From positions 1 to 27,709 of the forward strand of contig WJIO01000155.1 in NCBI GenBank assembly GCA_014730235.1: DNA of 27,709 bases. Reading direction: 5' to 3'. The stretch is from Candidatus Poribacteria bacterium (lineage in GTDB: Bacteria; Poribacteria; DTPJ01; WJIO01). Made by a program: the position numbers and the translations under genes. Below, in pieces: positions 6,767 through 14,302 of this stretch (its first letter is position 1; each line of letters begins with the position of its first letter). The notes under the pieces are model-generated. The model ran no database searches, was not told where the DNA came from, and saw only the letters and a list, made by a program, of their open reading frames with translations.

Positions 6767-8182
6767 ATGAATATGCCAAAACAAAGATCAGGAAAACCTT
6801 CTTCCTGGAGTAAAGCAAGACGGGATCTGGCAAGCCCACAGGGTTCCAGCCTTGTATCAGCCTTGATTGCTTGTGCTATAATTTCGATAATAATTGATAT
6901 TATTGGCAGCAGGTTGGGCATATCCAAATCAGTCCTTTATCCCATCATACTAATTGTTGATATAATAATTATCGCCGGCGCAGCGATTAGAATCTCAGCA
7001 ATAAATAAAAAAGTAGCGGAAGCACAGCAGGAAGCTTATGCGGAAAGATTTGGACCAGAACTGGAAGCGGCAAAGGCCTGGACTGAACGTAAACAGGCGG
7101 AAAAAGCAGGGAGGAATAAAAACTTGGACAAAGAGGAAGAACTAACATACGAAAAAGCAGGTGTATCCATAGATACTATGGATACGGCCCTTGACGGTGT
7201 AAAAGACGAGATTAAGTCCACTTATCGTCCTGAAGTATTAAGCCACCTGGGGCAGTTCGGCGGGTTGTTTGCCCTGGATAAATCAAAATACAACGAACCG
7301 GTTCTGGTTTCCAGCACTGACAGCGTGGGAACCAAGCTTAAAATAGCATTTTCCCTGAATCGTCACAATACTGTAGGATATGATCTCGTTGCTCACTGCG
7401 GCAATGATATAGTTGTATTAGGCGCAGAACCTTTATTCTTTCTTGATTACCTGGGAACCAGCAAGCTGAAACCGGAAGTTATGGCAGAACTGATTAAAGG
7501 TCTTGCCGCTGGATGTAAGGATACAGGATGTTCACTCATAGGCGGCGAAACAGCCGAGTTACCGGGATTTTATAATCCCAGAGAATATGACCTGGTAGGT
7601 GCAATAGTTGGTGTAGTTGAAAAAAGCAAAATACTTACCGGAGAAAATATCAAACCCGGCGATAAATTAATTGGTCTTGGTTCTGTAGGACTTCATACCA
7701 ACGGATATTCATTAGCCCGAAAAATCATGTTTGATGTTTGCGGCTATAAAGTTGATGACTTTGTCCAGGAATTAGGTGCAAGAGTGGGTGATGAACTGCT
7801 GAAACCCCACAAAAGCTATGTAAAATCCATTTTGCATACACTGGAGAAATTCAACGATACACAATTCAACATTAAAGGAATAGCCCATATTACCGGCGGC
7901 GGATTGCTGGATAATATTCCAAGAATTCTACCCGATAACTGCAACGCTGTCATAAACAAAAATTCATGGAATATACTACCTGTATTTAATTTTCTCAAAG
8001 ACAAAGGTAACGTAACAGAAAAAGAGATGTACCGGGTGTTTAATATGGGTATCGGTATGGTGCTTGTGGTTGATGTTGATTATGCGGAACCAGTATTTCA
8101 GGAACTGAAAAGCTCTGGAGAAAATATCTATAATATTGGCGAAGTTACTCAGGGTAATGGCATTGTAACTTTTACTGAATAA
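6767..8182 (+). CDS. purM: PurM (AIR synthetase) with in-frame N-terminal membrane segment
   Basis: The C-terminal part, from about 7124, is a full phosphoribosylformylglycinamidine cyclo-ligase, step 5 of de novo purine synthesis. It shows STDSVGTKL, GAEPLFFLDYLGT, GGETAELPGFY, GLHTNGYSLARK and ITGGGLLDNIPRILP in the normal order. About 120 residues precede it without a stop: two hydrophobic helices (SALIACAIISIIIDIIG and YPIILIVDIIIIAGAAI) and a charged linker. PurM is normally soluble and about 345 residues, so either this is a membrane-anchored fusion or two genes that lost a separating stop. An internal GGGAGG and TTG at 7109-7126 would give a normal 352-residue PurM. The long form starts best at ATG 6767 (AAGAG upstream); TTG 6758 and ATG 6773 are alternatives. 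Confidence 0.85.
   Translation: MNMPKQRSGKPSSWSKARRDLASPQGSSLVSALIACAIISIIIDIIGSRLGISKSVLYPIILIVDIIIIAGAAIRISAINKKVAEAQQEAYAERFGPELEAAKAWTERKQAEKAGRNKNLDKEEELTYEKAGVSIDTMDTALDGVKDEIKSTYRPEVLSHLGQFGGLFALDKSKYNEPVLVSSTDSVGTKLKIAFSLNRHNTVGYDLVAHCGNDIVVLGAEPLFFLDYLGTSKLKPEVMAELIKGLAAGCKDTGCSLIGGETAELPGFYNPREYDLVGAIVGVVEKSKILTGENIKPGDKLIGLGSVGLHTNGYSLARKIMFDVCGYKVDDFVQELGARVGDELLKPHKSYVKSILHTLEKFNDTQFNIKGIAHITGGGLLDNIPRILPDNCNAVINKNSWNILPVFNFLKDKGNVTEKEMYRVFNMGIGMVLVVDVDYAEPVFQELKSSGENIYNIGEVTQGNGIVTFTE
7109..7126 (+). promoter_or_regulatory. Internal ribosome binding site and TTG start for purM
   Basis: GGGAGG (7109-7114), a 9-nt spacer and TTG (7124-7126) lie exactly at the join between the membrane segment and the PurM domain. 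Translation from here gives a product beginning near LDKEEELTYEKAGVSIDT, which lines up with the usual PurM N-terminus. It is the strongest ribosome binding site in this gene, stronger than that of the long form. Confidence 0.6.
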
Positions 8183-8318
8183 TTTTATATTGGGCACGCC
8201 TTAGCGTGCCCAATACGCTAAGGCTGTTAGTTTCTCCTGTGCTGGAGTTGTATACCGTCAATTCAATATCTTCCATATTGCTGGAATTCATATCAACTAT
8301 AAAGTAAAACCTTCTTAC
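8172..8318 (-). pseudogene. Possible C-terminal gene remnant opposite the purM end
   Basis: On the minus strand a stop-free stretch without a usable ribosome binding site reads RRFYFIVDMNSSNMEDIELT and then VYNSSTGETNSL before ending at TAA 8172-8174. The alternating polar and hydrophobic pattern looks like a beta-sandwich tail of a secreted protein. It overlaps the last bases of purM and contains the hairpins at 8189-8223. I cannot name the family; it may be chance. The following 8319-8476 shows only short AT-rich palindromes (ATCAGATTTCTGAT at 8407-8420) and no gene. Confidence 0.2.
8189..8223 (+). terminator. Two overlapping hairpins after purM, terminator-like
   Basis: ATTGGGCACGC (8189-8199) pairs perfectly with GCGTGCCCAAT (8204-8214) around a 4-base loop. 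A second hairpin, CCTTAGCG (8199-8206) with CGCTAAGG (8216-8223), uses part of the same bases, so only one can form at a time. They start 7 bp after the purM stop and probably end or protect the transcript. There is no U-run behind them, so a classic intrinsic terminator is not shown. Confidence 0.4.
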
Positions 8319-8476
8319 TCAAAAACAATAATCAAATAATATATTAGCATTTCATTATTAAGATTAAGTGATGGAATGGCTATTTTTATGTAATTTATAG
8401 AAAACATCAGATTTCTGATACCATCTATCAGATTTTCGACTATTAAACGGGTTTTATCAATTTATATATACCCCAT

Positions 8477-8769
8477 CCAAGCATAAATTTTATGTCCGTG
8501 TGTTATTGCGAAGGACGGAGTAACAAATAAAGTTTTTAGTCTGTATCAGAAGTTTTGGCTCATCCAGTTTGAGTGTGGGGGGGGCATTGTCCAATTAATA
8601 AAAAAATATCCTCCATTTGTCATTCCTGCGGAAGCAGGAATCCAGCATTTGTGCTGATGCTTCTAGATTCCTGCTTCCGCAGGAATGACAAGCTGAAAAG
8701 AAATTCAAATTATTACCATACTCAAACCAAAAGCGCCAAAGTTTTCATCGACATAAATTTTATGCTTGG
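8477..8769. mobile_element. Composite element C2: family C carrying a nested B element
   Basis: Outer inverted repeats CCAAGCATAAATTTTAT (8477-8493) and its complement (8753-8769) match copy C1, and the left 102 bp differ from it at only four positions. The orientation is the same as C1. A B element fills 8557-8737. Downstream, 8770-8934 holds a promoter candidate and the ribosome binding site of the SIMPL lipoprotein gene. Confidence 0.7.
8557..8737. mobile_element. Family B MITE inside C2
   Basis: The ends GGCTCATCCAGTTTGAGTG and ACTCAAACCAAAAGCGCC are inverted repeats. Flanking 8-mers are GAAGTTTT (8549-8556) and AAAGTTTT (8738-8745), the same insertion point as in C1 with one base changed. 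The core, 8619-8689, is a double hairpin: each arm contains its own GCAGGAAT palindrome and the two arms pair with each other. Confidence 0.75.
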
Positions 8770-8835
8770 TTGGATACTTCATAATTATGGTTTTTGGGGT
8801 ATATTATGGTATATAATACAAACTTTCAGTATAAC

Positions 8836-8865
8836 TTGACTGTAAGGTTGAATATCTGGTATATC
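8836..8865 (+). promoter_or_regulatory. Sigma-70-like promoter for the SIMPL lipoprotein
   Basis: TTGACT at 8836-8841 and TATATC at 8860-8865 are separated by 18 bp. This would start transcription about 60 bp before the TTG start codon at 8935. No operator-like repeat is visible next to it. Confidence 0.4.
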
Positions 8866-8934
8866 GTTTGCATTATTAAGTTTTGTATTCTAAAGAAAGT
8901 TCACCAGGGAAGCTATTTTAAGGAGGAAACTAAA

Positions 8935-9645
8935 TTGAAAAAATATTTACTACCTATTTTATTAATATCCATATTTATGCTTTCTGGTTGTTTTGAAGAC
9001 CAGATAGTCGTAAACACAGAGCCGCTAAATCAAATAAGGGTAACGGGTTCAGCAGAGGTAACAAGCGCACCGGATATCGCTTCTATTCAGGTAGGAACCC
9101 AGACTTTTAACCGGGAAGTAGAAGCGGCTGTTGATGAAAATAACGAAAAAACCGACGGTCTTATCAAAGCCATAATTCAGGAAGGTGTATTGGAAAAGGA
9201 TATTCAGACATCTAATTTCAGCATCTATCCCCAGAGGGATTATGAAAATAATAAAAATGGTGAGATAATCGGTTATTATGTAAGTAATAACGTAACAGTT
9301 AAAGTCCGGGATCTGGATTCAATAGGTAGAGTGTTGCAGTCTGCAATTGATGCTGGTGCAAACAACATATATGGCATTAATTTTACCCTGGATGATCCGG
9401 AACAATTCAAAAGTGAAGCCCGGATAAAGGCCATAGAAAACGCCCACAAAAAAGCCGAAAGCATGGCTGAAGCTGCAGGCGTTAAACTGGGTAACGCCGT
9501 CAGTATTGATGAAGTATCAAGCTCCGGTGGTATATATTACGGTGTGGATTACGATAAGTCCGCTGCTGAAGCCAATGTTCCAATACAACCCGGTGAGTTG
9601 GAACTTACTGTTCAGGTGCAAATAGTATACGAAATTGAGAATTAA
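8935..9645 (+). CDS. SIMPL-domain (DUF541) lipoprotein
   Basis: A 236-residue protein with a lipoprotein signal peptide (KKYLLPILLISIFMLSGC, lipobox LSGC with the lipidated cysteine at 19). A SIMPL/DUF541 domain fills the rest: it opens with IRVTGSAEVTSAPDIASIQV, has SNFSIYPQRDY in the middle and ends with LTVQVQIVYEI. Members of this family form oligomeric envelope assemblies in several bacteria, with no enzymatic role known to me. I chose the TTG at 8935 because AAGGAGG lies 8 nt upstream and the signal peptide begins exactly there; the longer frame from 8794 would bury the signal peptide. It is a single-gene unit with its own promoter. Confidence 0.88.
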   Translation: MKKYLLPILLISIFMLSGCFEDQIVVNTEPLNQIRVTGSAEVTSAPDIASIQVGTQTFNREVEAAVDENNEKTDGLIKAIIQEGVLEKDIQTSNFSIYPQRDYENNKNGEIIGYYVSNNVTVKVRDLDSIGRVLQSAIDAGANNIYGINFTLDDPEQFKSEARIKAIENAHKKAESMAEAAGVKLGNAVSIDEVSSSGGIYYGVDYDKSAAEANVPIQPGELELTVQVQIVYEIEN

Positions 9646-9678
9646 ATCATACTTTTTTGAGAAAATAATTTAATTCAG

Positions 9679-9736
9679 TAGCTCCAGAGGAATAACATAA
9701 TATATAATAATAGAATATGTCGCTCCTTTGGAGCTA
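9679..9736. repeat. Long inverted repeat TAGCTCC...GGAGCTA after the SIMPL gene
   Basis: TAGCTCCAGAGGA (9679-9691) and TCCTTTGGAGCTA (9724-9736) can pair around a 32-base AT-rich loop. It is a different palindrome from families A-C and occurs once here. It lies 33 bp after the lipoprotein stop and could act as a transcript end, or be another dispersed intergenic repeat. Confidence 0.5.
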
Positions 9737-9757
9737 ATTGTTTTAAATTTCTATGTT

Positions 9758-9880
9758 GTAATCGTCAAAAATGAATATTACTTATTTGTCTTTCCTGCGA
9801 AGGCAGGAATCCAGCCATAATGTTAAGCTCCTAGATTCCTGTCTTTGCAGCAATGACAAATTTTGTAATTTACCATTATG
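9758..9880. mobile_element. Truncated family A element
   Basis: The left end is GTAATCGTCAAAAATGAA. The core at 9788-9857 is the double-hairpin type (GCAGGAATCCAG and a partly decayed right arm). It is followed by ACAAATTTTGTAATTTACCA, which is the complement of the inner flank of the copy at 27179-27302. The right terminal repeat is missing: the element breaks off near 9880, where a sigma-factor fragment begins. Confidence 0.6.
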
Positions 9881-9882
9881 AT

Positions 9883-9945
9883 AAATTTATAGGATGGCTT
9901 CATAGAATTGCTATAAATCAATGTAAGATGCTGGTGCGAAAGCGA
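9883..9945 (+). pseudogene. Fragment of an ECF sigma factor, region 2
   Basis: The plus strand reads KFIGWLHRIAINQCKMLVRK in one frame. It lines up with NFSTWLTRLAVNYCINYIRK of the intact sigma factor at 2291-2953: F, W, L, R, A, N, C, R and K agree. This is sigma region 2.3-2.4. The gene on both sides is gone; a truncated family A element precedes it and the aldo/keto reductase gene follows on the other strand. It is a dead fragment, not an expressed gene. Confidence 0.5.
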
Positions 9946-9976
9946 TGCTGCCCTAACCTTATTTTTACCCATCATT

Positions 9977-10894
9977 CTATTCAATCCCAAATTCCTCCCG
10001 TATTTCATCCCATATTTTTTCCGGCAGGGGATTGAGCACTGATGCCACCAGTTCCTCCACTTGTTGGATGTTTCGGGTTCCTACTATAGCCACCGATACT
10101 CTGGAATCCCGCAGGATATATTGCAGGTTCAGGCTCATGAGTTTGACACTGCGTTCTTTGCACCAATCGTATATTTTTCGATATTTTTCCCACTCATCAT
10201 CTGTTAAGCCGTGCCTTCTGGATTCATCGTATTCCCGGTTGGAAAGCAGGCCGAATAGAATTGGTGAGCCCAGCACGATTCCCACGTCATGCTTTTCGGC
10301 GGCATCAAACAGGTTTTCCCTGGCTGACTGGCGTATCAGATTAAAATCGGCGTAGGTTAGTATGGCGTCAAAAGCACCATGCTGGATGGCCTGCATGTGT
10401 AACTCATGGCTGCGCACACCAAGTCCGATTCCTTTTATTACTCCCTGTTCCTTGAGATCCATCAAGGCCTTAAGCGCGCCGTCTTCGGCTAGAGATGAAT
10501 CAAGACTCCCGGGATCGTGAATCTGCATGAGATCGATCCAGTCGGTATGGAACAGTTTCAGACTGTTTTCCACGCTTTTGTAAGTCCATTCGGCAGTGTA
10601 GTTACTGGGACGAATCCCTGTTCCGGTCTTTGTGGCCAAGTAGAAATTTTTCCTCAGTTCCGGGTTATCTTTAAAGGCCAGACCTATACGTCTTTCGCTT
10701 TCACCGTAATAGGGCGATGTGTCAATATAGCCAATACCAAGTTCAGCAGCCCGATTCACAGCGGCTACTGCGTCTTCATCTGTTGTGGCCTTTGTGTAAC
10801 CATGACCCAGGGCTGCGCCGCCAATACCTATAGGTGTGACCATTGCACCTGTTTTACCGAGTCTTCTTAGAGGCATGTCAAATATTCCGTTCAT
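9977..10894 (-). CDS. Aldo/keto reductase
   Basis: A 305-residue NAD(P)H-dependent oxidoreductase of the aldo/keto reductase TIM-barrel family. The catalytic tetrad is present: D58 and Y63 in YIDTSPYYGESE, K89 in LATKTG and H126 in MQIHDPG. The C-terminal cofactor region has VSVAIVGTRN. The sequence resembles the group that includes L-galactose and D-threo-aldose dehydrogenases, so a sugar substrate is plausible but not proven. The ATG at 10894 is preferred because AAGGAAG lies just before it; an upstream TTG at 10912 would contain that site. It follows the homocysteine methyltransferase gene by 39 bp and is probably the last gene of the unit. Confidence 0.88.
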   Translation of the reverse strand: MNGIFDMPLRRLGKTGAMVTPIGIGGAALGHGYTKATTDEDAVAAVNRAAELGIGYIDTSPYYGESERRIGLAFKDNPELRKNFYLATKTGTGIRPSNYTAEWTYKSVENSLKLFHTDWIDLMQIHDPGSLDSSLAEDGALKALMDLKEQGVIKGIGLGVRSHELHMQAIQHGAFDAILTYADFNLIRQSARENLFDAAEKHDVGIVLGSPILFGLLSNREYDESRRHGLTDDEWEKYRKIYDWCKERSVKLMSLNLQYILRDSRVSVAIVGTRNIQQVEELVASVLNPLPEKIWDEIREEFGIE

Positions 10895-10933
10895 ACTTCT
10901 TCCTTTATACAAACTTTCGATTAATATTGGAAT

Positions 10934-11791
10934 TTATAATTCAGCTTTTAATTTACATATATGCTCAGGTGTAGTACCACAACACCCTCCAATTATCTTA
11001 GCACCGGCTTCTACACATTTTTTAATTCCTCGGGCAAAAGTATCTGCATCCATGTTAAATGTGGTTTTACCGGCGATCAGTTGAGGTTTGCCCGCGTTGG
11101 GTTCGGCTATTATGGGAAGCTGCACAACCTGGGCCATATTGGCTATAATTTGGGCCATTTCCTCAGGGTCAAGATCGCCGCAGTTAGTTCCAACCGCGTC
11201 TCCGCCCGTATCTACTACAGCTTTAGCCATATCTTCTGCCTTGTTGCCCATGATGGTTCTTCCGCCGCCGTCCAGGGTGGAAAAGGAAAAGGATATTAAA
11301 ACAGGCAGATCAGCCGCATCCTTGCAAGCCTTAAGAGCGCATAATCCCTCTCTGATCTCGAATATAGTTTCTATTATAAATCCATCAACACCACTTTCAG
11401 CTAATATATCTGCCTGCTCTTTAAAAGCCTTATAGAAATCCTCTTCCTTATAAGTTCCATAGGGTTCAAGCATCTGACCAGTGGAACTGAGGTTACCCAG
11501 AATATATTGACCCTTAGCCGCCTGCTTTGCCAGTTTTACGCCGGCGGTATTTACATCTTTTATATTTACATCAAGCCCATGAGACTCAGCGTAGACCCGG
11601 TTCATGGTCAAGGTATTGGTTATAAAGACATTACAACCGCAGTTAGCATAGCTTTTGTGTACCTGAAGCACTTTATCCGGATCAGTCAGGTTACTCGTTC
11701 CTGCCTTTGCGCCAAGTTTTTCCAGTTCTGTACCCATAGCCCCATCCAGCAGGACAATTTTATTTTTCCTAATAAAATCAGCTAAATTCAT
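10934..11791 (-). CDS. Homocysteine S-methyltransferase family protein
   Basis: A 285-residue TIM-barrel enzyme equal to the first domain of MetH. It begins with LLDGAMGTELEKLG and holds the zinc ligands C204 (GTNCG) and C270/C271 (GGCCGTTPEHI). By family knowledge it transfers a methyl group from a methyl donor to a thiol such as homocysteine. It lacks the folate, cobalamin and activation domains of MetH, so it should use S-methylmethionine, betaine or a partner corrinoid protein; no corrinoid protein lies nearby. The ATG overlaps the stop of the RraA-like gene by 4 bp (ATGA), and AGGGG provides its ribosome binding site, so translation is coupled. Confidence 0.85.
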   Translation of the reverse strand: MNLADFIRKNKIVLLDGAMGTELEKLGAKAGTSNLTDPDKVLQVHKSYANCGCNVFITNTLTMNRVYAESHGLDVNIKDVNTAGVKLAKQAAKGQYILGNLSSTGQMLEPYGTYKEEDFYKAFKEQADILAESGVDGFIIETIFEIREGLCALKACKDAADLPVLISFSFSTLDGGGRTIMGNKAEDMAKAVVDTGGDAVGTNCGDLDPEEMAQIIANMAQVVQLPIIAEPNAGKPQLIAGKTTFNMDADTFARGIKKCVEAGAKIIGGCCGTTPEHICKLKAEL

Positions 11792-12531
11792 TTTATCCCC
11801 TTGTAATACTCCTCTACTTTTTCGTAATCAACCGTTTCATCAGGTTCCATCCCCAGCTTTTCATAAAGCCTGCGACGCCCTTTCATATCAGCCAGCAGTA
11901 TAGCCCTGGCATGTATGGCTACTTCCTCAGCAATGCGCTGGGGAACAACAACCACACCGTCACCATCGCATCCCACCATGTCACCAGGTTCCACTTGTAC
12001 CCCACCACAGCCGATCCGGGTTTGCACTTCCACAGTTTCAATGCGCCCGGGAATAATTGTGCGTCCGCGAGAACGTGCGCAGATGGGAGTCTTTTGTATT
12101 ATAACTTCATCCGTATCCCGGCAGTATCCATCGGTAACGATGCCCACAGCTCCGGATACTATAGTACCCATGCTGTTGTTTGATCCCCAGTATCCAACTT
12201 CTTTTGAACCGCCTGTATCAGTAACGATAACATGTCCGGGCTTAATCATTCCGCCAGTGCCTACATTACCAACTTCCTTGAACCATATTCCATGAGCATT
12301 TACAATTTCCTCAGTGTTATCCAGCTTCCACATAGGACGATTGGCCGGAATGCATCTGATGGTAAAGGCTACTCCCCAGAATTTCATACCGGACCATAAT
12401 GGACGAATTTCAGGATCCATAAGACCTATGTCAAAATACCCTATGCCGTCCATAGCGTCGCATACATCCACAACTCTCAGGAATTTATACAGTTTTCGTA
12501 TCTCAAAGGGATCTTTTTTGCTCTGACTCAT
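11788..12531 (-). CDS. RraA-like aldolase/demethylmenaquinone-methyltransferase-family protein
   Basis: A 247-residue protein of the RraA / HMG aldolase fold. The diagnostic loop reads GIVTDGYCRDTDEV at about 130-143, with the conserved D-G-x-x-R-D acid and arginine that bind metal and pyruvate. The C-terminal strand GDMVGCDGDGVVVVP is also typical. The family contains 4-hydroxy-4-methyl-2-oxoglutarate aldolases that split off pyruvate, and RNase E inhibitors in enterobacteria; the older methyltransferase label is a misnomer. With extra residues at the N-terminus it looks like the catabolic enzymes rather than the 160-residue RraA regulator. It lies 11 bp after an ABC permease gene. Confidence 0.82.
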   Translation of the reverse strand: MSQSKKDPFEIRKLYKFLRVVDVCDAMDGIGYFDIGLMDPEIRPLWSGMKFWGVAFTIRCIPANRPMWKLDNTEEIVNAHGIWFKEVGNVGTGGMIKPGHVIVTDTGGSKEVGYWGSNNSMGTIVSGAVGIVTDGYCRDTDEVIIQKTPICARSRGRTIIPGRIETVEVQTRIGCGGVQVEPGDMVGCDGDGVVVVPQRIAEEVAIHARAILLADMKGRRRLYEKLGMEPDETVDYEKVEEYYKGIK

Positions 12532-12542
12532 TATTGTACTCC

Positions 12543-13376
12543 CTATTCAAATTTGTATTCTTTGCGATTTATGACCATGATAGAAGCAATAAAAAATATA
12601 ATGGTTATAATTGATATAACAATTATTGATGTTAAAAGGGAACTGTTATGAATTATCCCCCTGCGAAAGCCCATCTGCATATTCTGCTCTGGTAAAAGGG
12701 CATGTCTTGGAAAAGCGGATAGCAGATAATGGGCGATACAAATCTTTTTAATAGAACCGGGAACAATCAACAGCATTTTCTCCCAGCCAAAAGCAAAAAG
12801 CAAACCAAATAATATAGGTCTCTTTATCCAGACTCCCAGCAGGTTAAAAATTGTTCCATAAACCACCAAAGCCAGAACGATAACACCGACTTGCCCGACA
12901 AAGGATCGAATTAAAATCCCGTAGTCAATAATCATGCTGTTATTTACGATTATTATCAGTAGACACAACAGGATGGGGGGAATGATAATCAGAAGTGATT
13001 GAACAAGGTATGCGGCAAATTTTCCCGCGAGTATAGAAATCTTCTTTATAGGTCGAGTAAATAGGTAGATAATGGTTTTATTGTCCACTTCGTCGGCGAT
13101 AAGAGAAGCACCATAAAATAAAGATACCAAAAGGCCCAGAAACAAGAGATAAAACATCATCATCATGGAAAGGGCATTTTCAGGCCCTATCATTATCAGC
13201 CTCGAAAAGGGTTTATTTGGCTCCATATCCCTACCAATGATTCTGTATGATATGGCAAGAACCACCGGCAAAAAGGTTATAATAAGCATGAAAAAAGTCT
13301 TCTTACTTCTGATGGATTGTCTTATGGTAATGCTGAATATAGTTCTGGATGTATTTATGAAATTAGTCTTTGGCAT
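12543..13376 (-). CDS. ABC-2 type transporter permease
   Basis: A 277-residue membrane protein with six predicted helices and the usual ABC-2 layout: helix 1 (TFFMLIITFLPVVLAISY), then the coupling stretch IADEVDNKTIIYLFTRPIKK, then LAGKFAAYL and further helices to the C-terminus. It should form the membrane part of an exporter with the ATPase whose gene ends 2 bp upstream (13379-14302). GGTGGG before the ATG lies within the end of that ATPase gene. Substrate unknown; ABC-2 systems move lipids, polysaccharides, antibiotics or proteins. Confidence 0.82.
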   Translation of the reverse strand: MPKTNFINTSRTIFSITIRQSIRSKKTFFMLIITFLPVVLAISYRIIGRDMEPNKPFSRLIMIGPENALSMMMMFYLLFLGLLVSLFYGASLIADEVDNKTIIYLFTRPIKKISILAGKFAAYLVQSLLIIIPPILLCLLIIIVNNSMIIDYGILIRSFVGQVGVIVLALVVYGTIFNLLGVWIKRPILFGLLFAFGWEKMLLIVPGSIKKICIAHYLLSAFPRHALLPEQNMQMGFRRGIIHNSSLLTSIIVISIITIIFFIASIMVINRKEYKFE

Positions 13377-13378
13377 AA

Positions 13379-14302
13379 TTAACCCACCAAATATTTAAAC
13401 ACCGCCTGTAAATTATCATCAGGCGAATAAAGATTGCTTATTTCAATATCGTTTTCAATAACTATTTCCGGGAGACGGGAATAGAAATCATCCGGTTTTA
13501 AAGTTTCAGCGACAAGAGAGTTGTCTTCTGCATTAATTCTTATACTGGCTACGTCTTCGTATTCAACCAGAATAGCCGCCATAAGTCGGGGTTTATTGCA
13601 GATAATATGGACGTTATGGGGATGTTCGTCTATAAGTTCACGAATTTCATGGACATCACCTTCGGCTCGAATCCTGCCGTTGCTGATCAAAAGAATTTTG
13701 TTGGTCATGGATTCGATCTCATGAAGTATATGGCTGGAAACTATAATCGATTTTCCCTTTTCTTCCAATTCCTTTACAAGCCTTATGGTGTTTCGCCTGC
13801 TTATAGGATCCATACCGTTCAGAGGTTCATCGAGAAACAGCAGTTCAGGATCGTGCAAAAGGGATTGGGCCAGTTTAATCCTTTGCCGCATACCCTTGCT
13901 GTAAGCTCCAACTTTCCTGTCCTTGTTATCTACCAGACGAACAGTTTCCAGGGCTTTCATGGCTTTTTCCCGGGCTTCATATCTGGAATATCCACTGAGT
14001 AAAGCCAGGTTGGTTACAAATTGGACACCTGTCATATTCCTGTAAAATGCGTCCTGTTCAGGACAGTAACCGATACGGCAGCTAAAATCAGGATTGTTCC
14101 ATACGGGCATACCCAGAACCTGTATGCTACCACTGCTGGGCTTTAACAGCCCTACCATAAGCTTCAAAAATGTGGATTTACCCGCGCCGTTGGGCCCCAA
14201 CAAACCGGTTACGCCGGGATTAATGTCAATAGTGATTTTATTGACGCCGATAACCTGACCGTACCATTTGGATAATTCCTTAGCTTCTGCGATTAAATTC
14301 AT
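13379..14302 (-). CDS. ABC transporter ATP-binding protein
   Basis: A 307-residue ATPase with Walker A GPNGAGKS (36-43), signature YSKGMRQR (134-141, a YSKGM variant of LSGGQ), Walker B LLFLDEP (154-160) and the switch histidine in SSHIL (H191). The last 90 residues form the extra C-terminal domain common in ABC-2 exporters of the drug-resistance and CcmA type. It sits between two permease genes, overlapping the upstream permease by 4 bp (ATGA) and 2 bp from the downstream one, so it probably energises a heterodimeric exporter. Confidence 0.88.
   Translation of the reverse strand: MNLIAEAKELSKWYGQVIGVNKITIDINPGVTGLLGPNGAGKSTFLKLMVGLLKPSSGSIQVLGMPVWNNPDFSCRIGYCPEQDAFYRNMTGVQFVTNLALLSGYSRYEAREKAMKALETVRLVDNKDRKVGAYSKGMRQRIKLAQSLLHDPELLFLDEPLNGMDPISRRNTIRLVKELEEKGKSIIVSSHILHEIESMTNKILLISNGRIRAEGDVHEIRELIDEHPHNVHIICNKPRLMAAILVEYEDVASIRINAEDNSLVAETLKPDDFYSRLPEIVIENDIEISNLYSPDDNLQAVFKYLVG

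Noticed and set aside
8573-8839. Plus-strand frame of 88 codons containing CHSCGSRNPAFVLML and DSCFRRNDK
   Set aside because: It is a translation of the B core hairpin and its flanks; this kind of peptide arises wherever the repeat is open in frame. No ribosome binding site and no domain.
8794-8934. Longer start for the SIMPL lipoprotein
   Set aside because: It would place 47 residues before a clear lipoprotein signal peptide; the TTG at 8935 has AAGGAGG at ideal spacing.
11088-12295. Long plus-strand frames opposite the homocysteine methyltransferase and RraA-like genes
   Set aside because: They mirror the codon pattern of well-identified minus-strand genes and have no recognisable domain.
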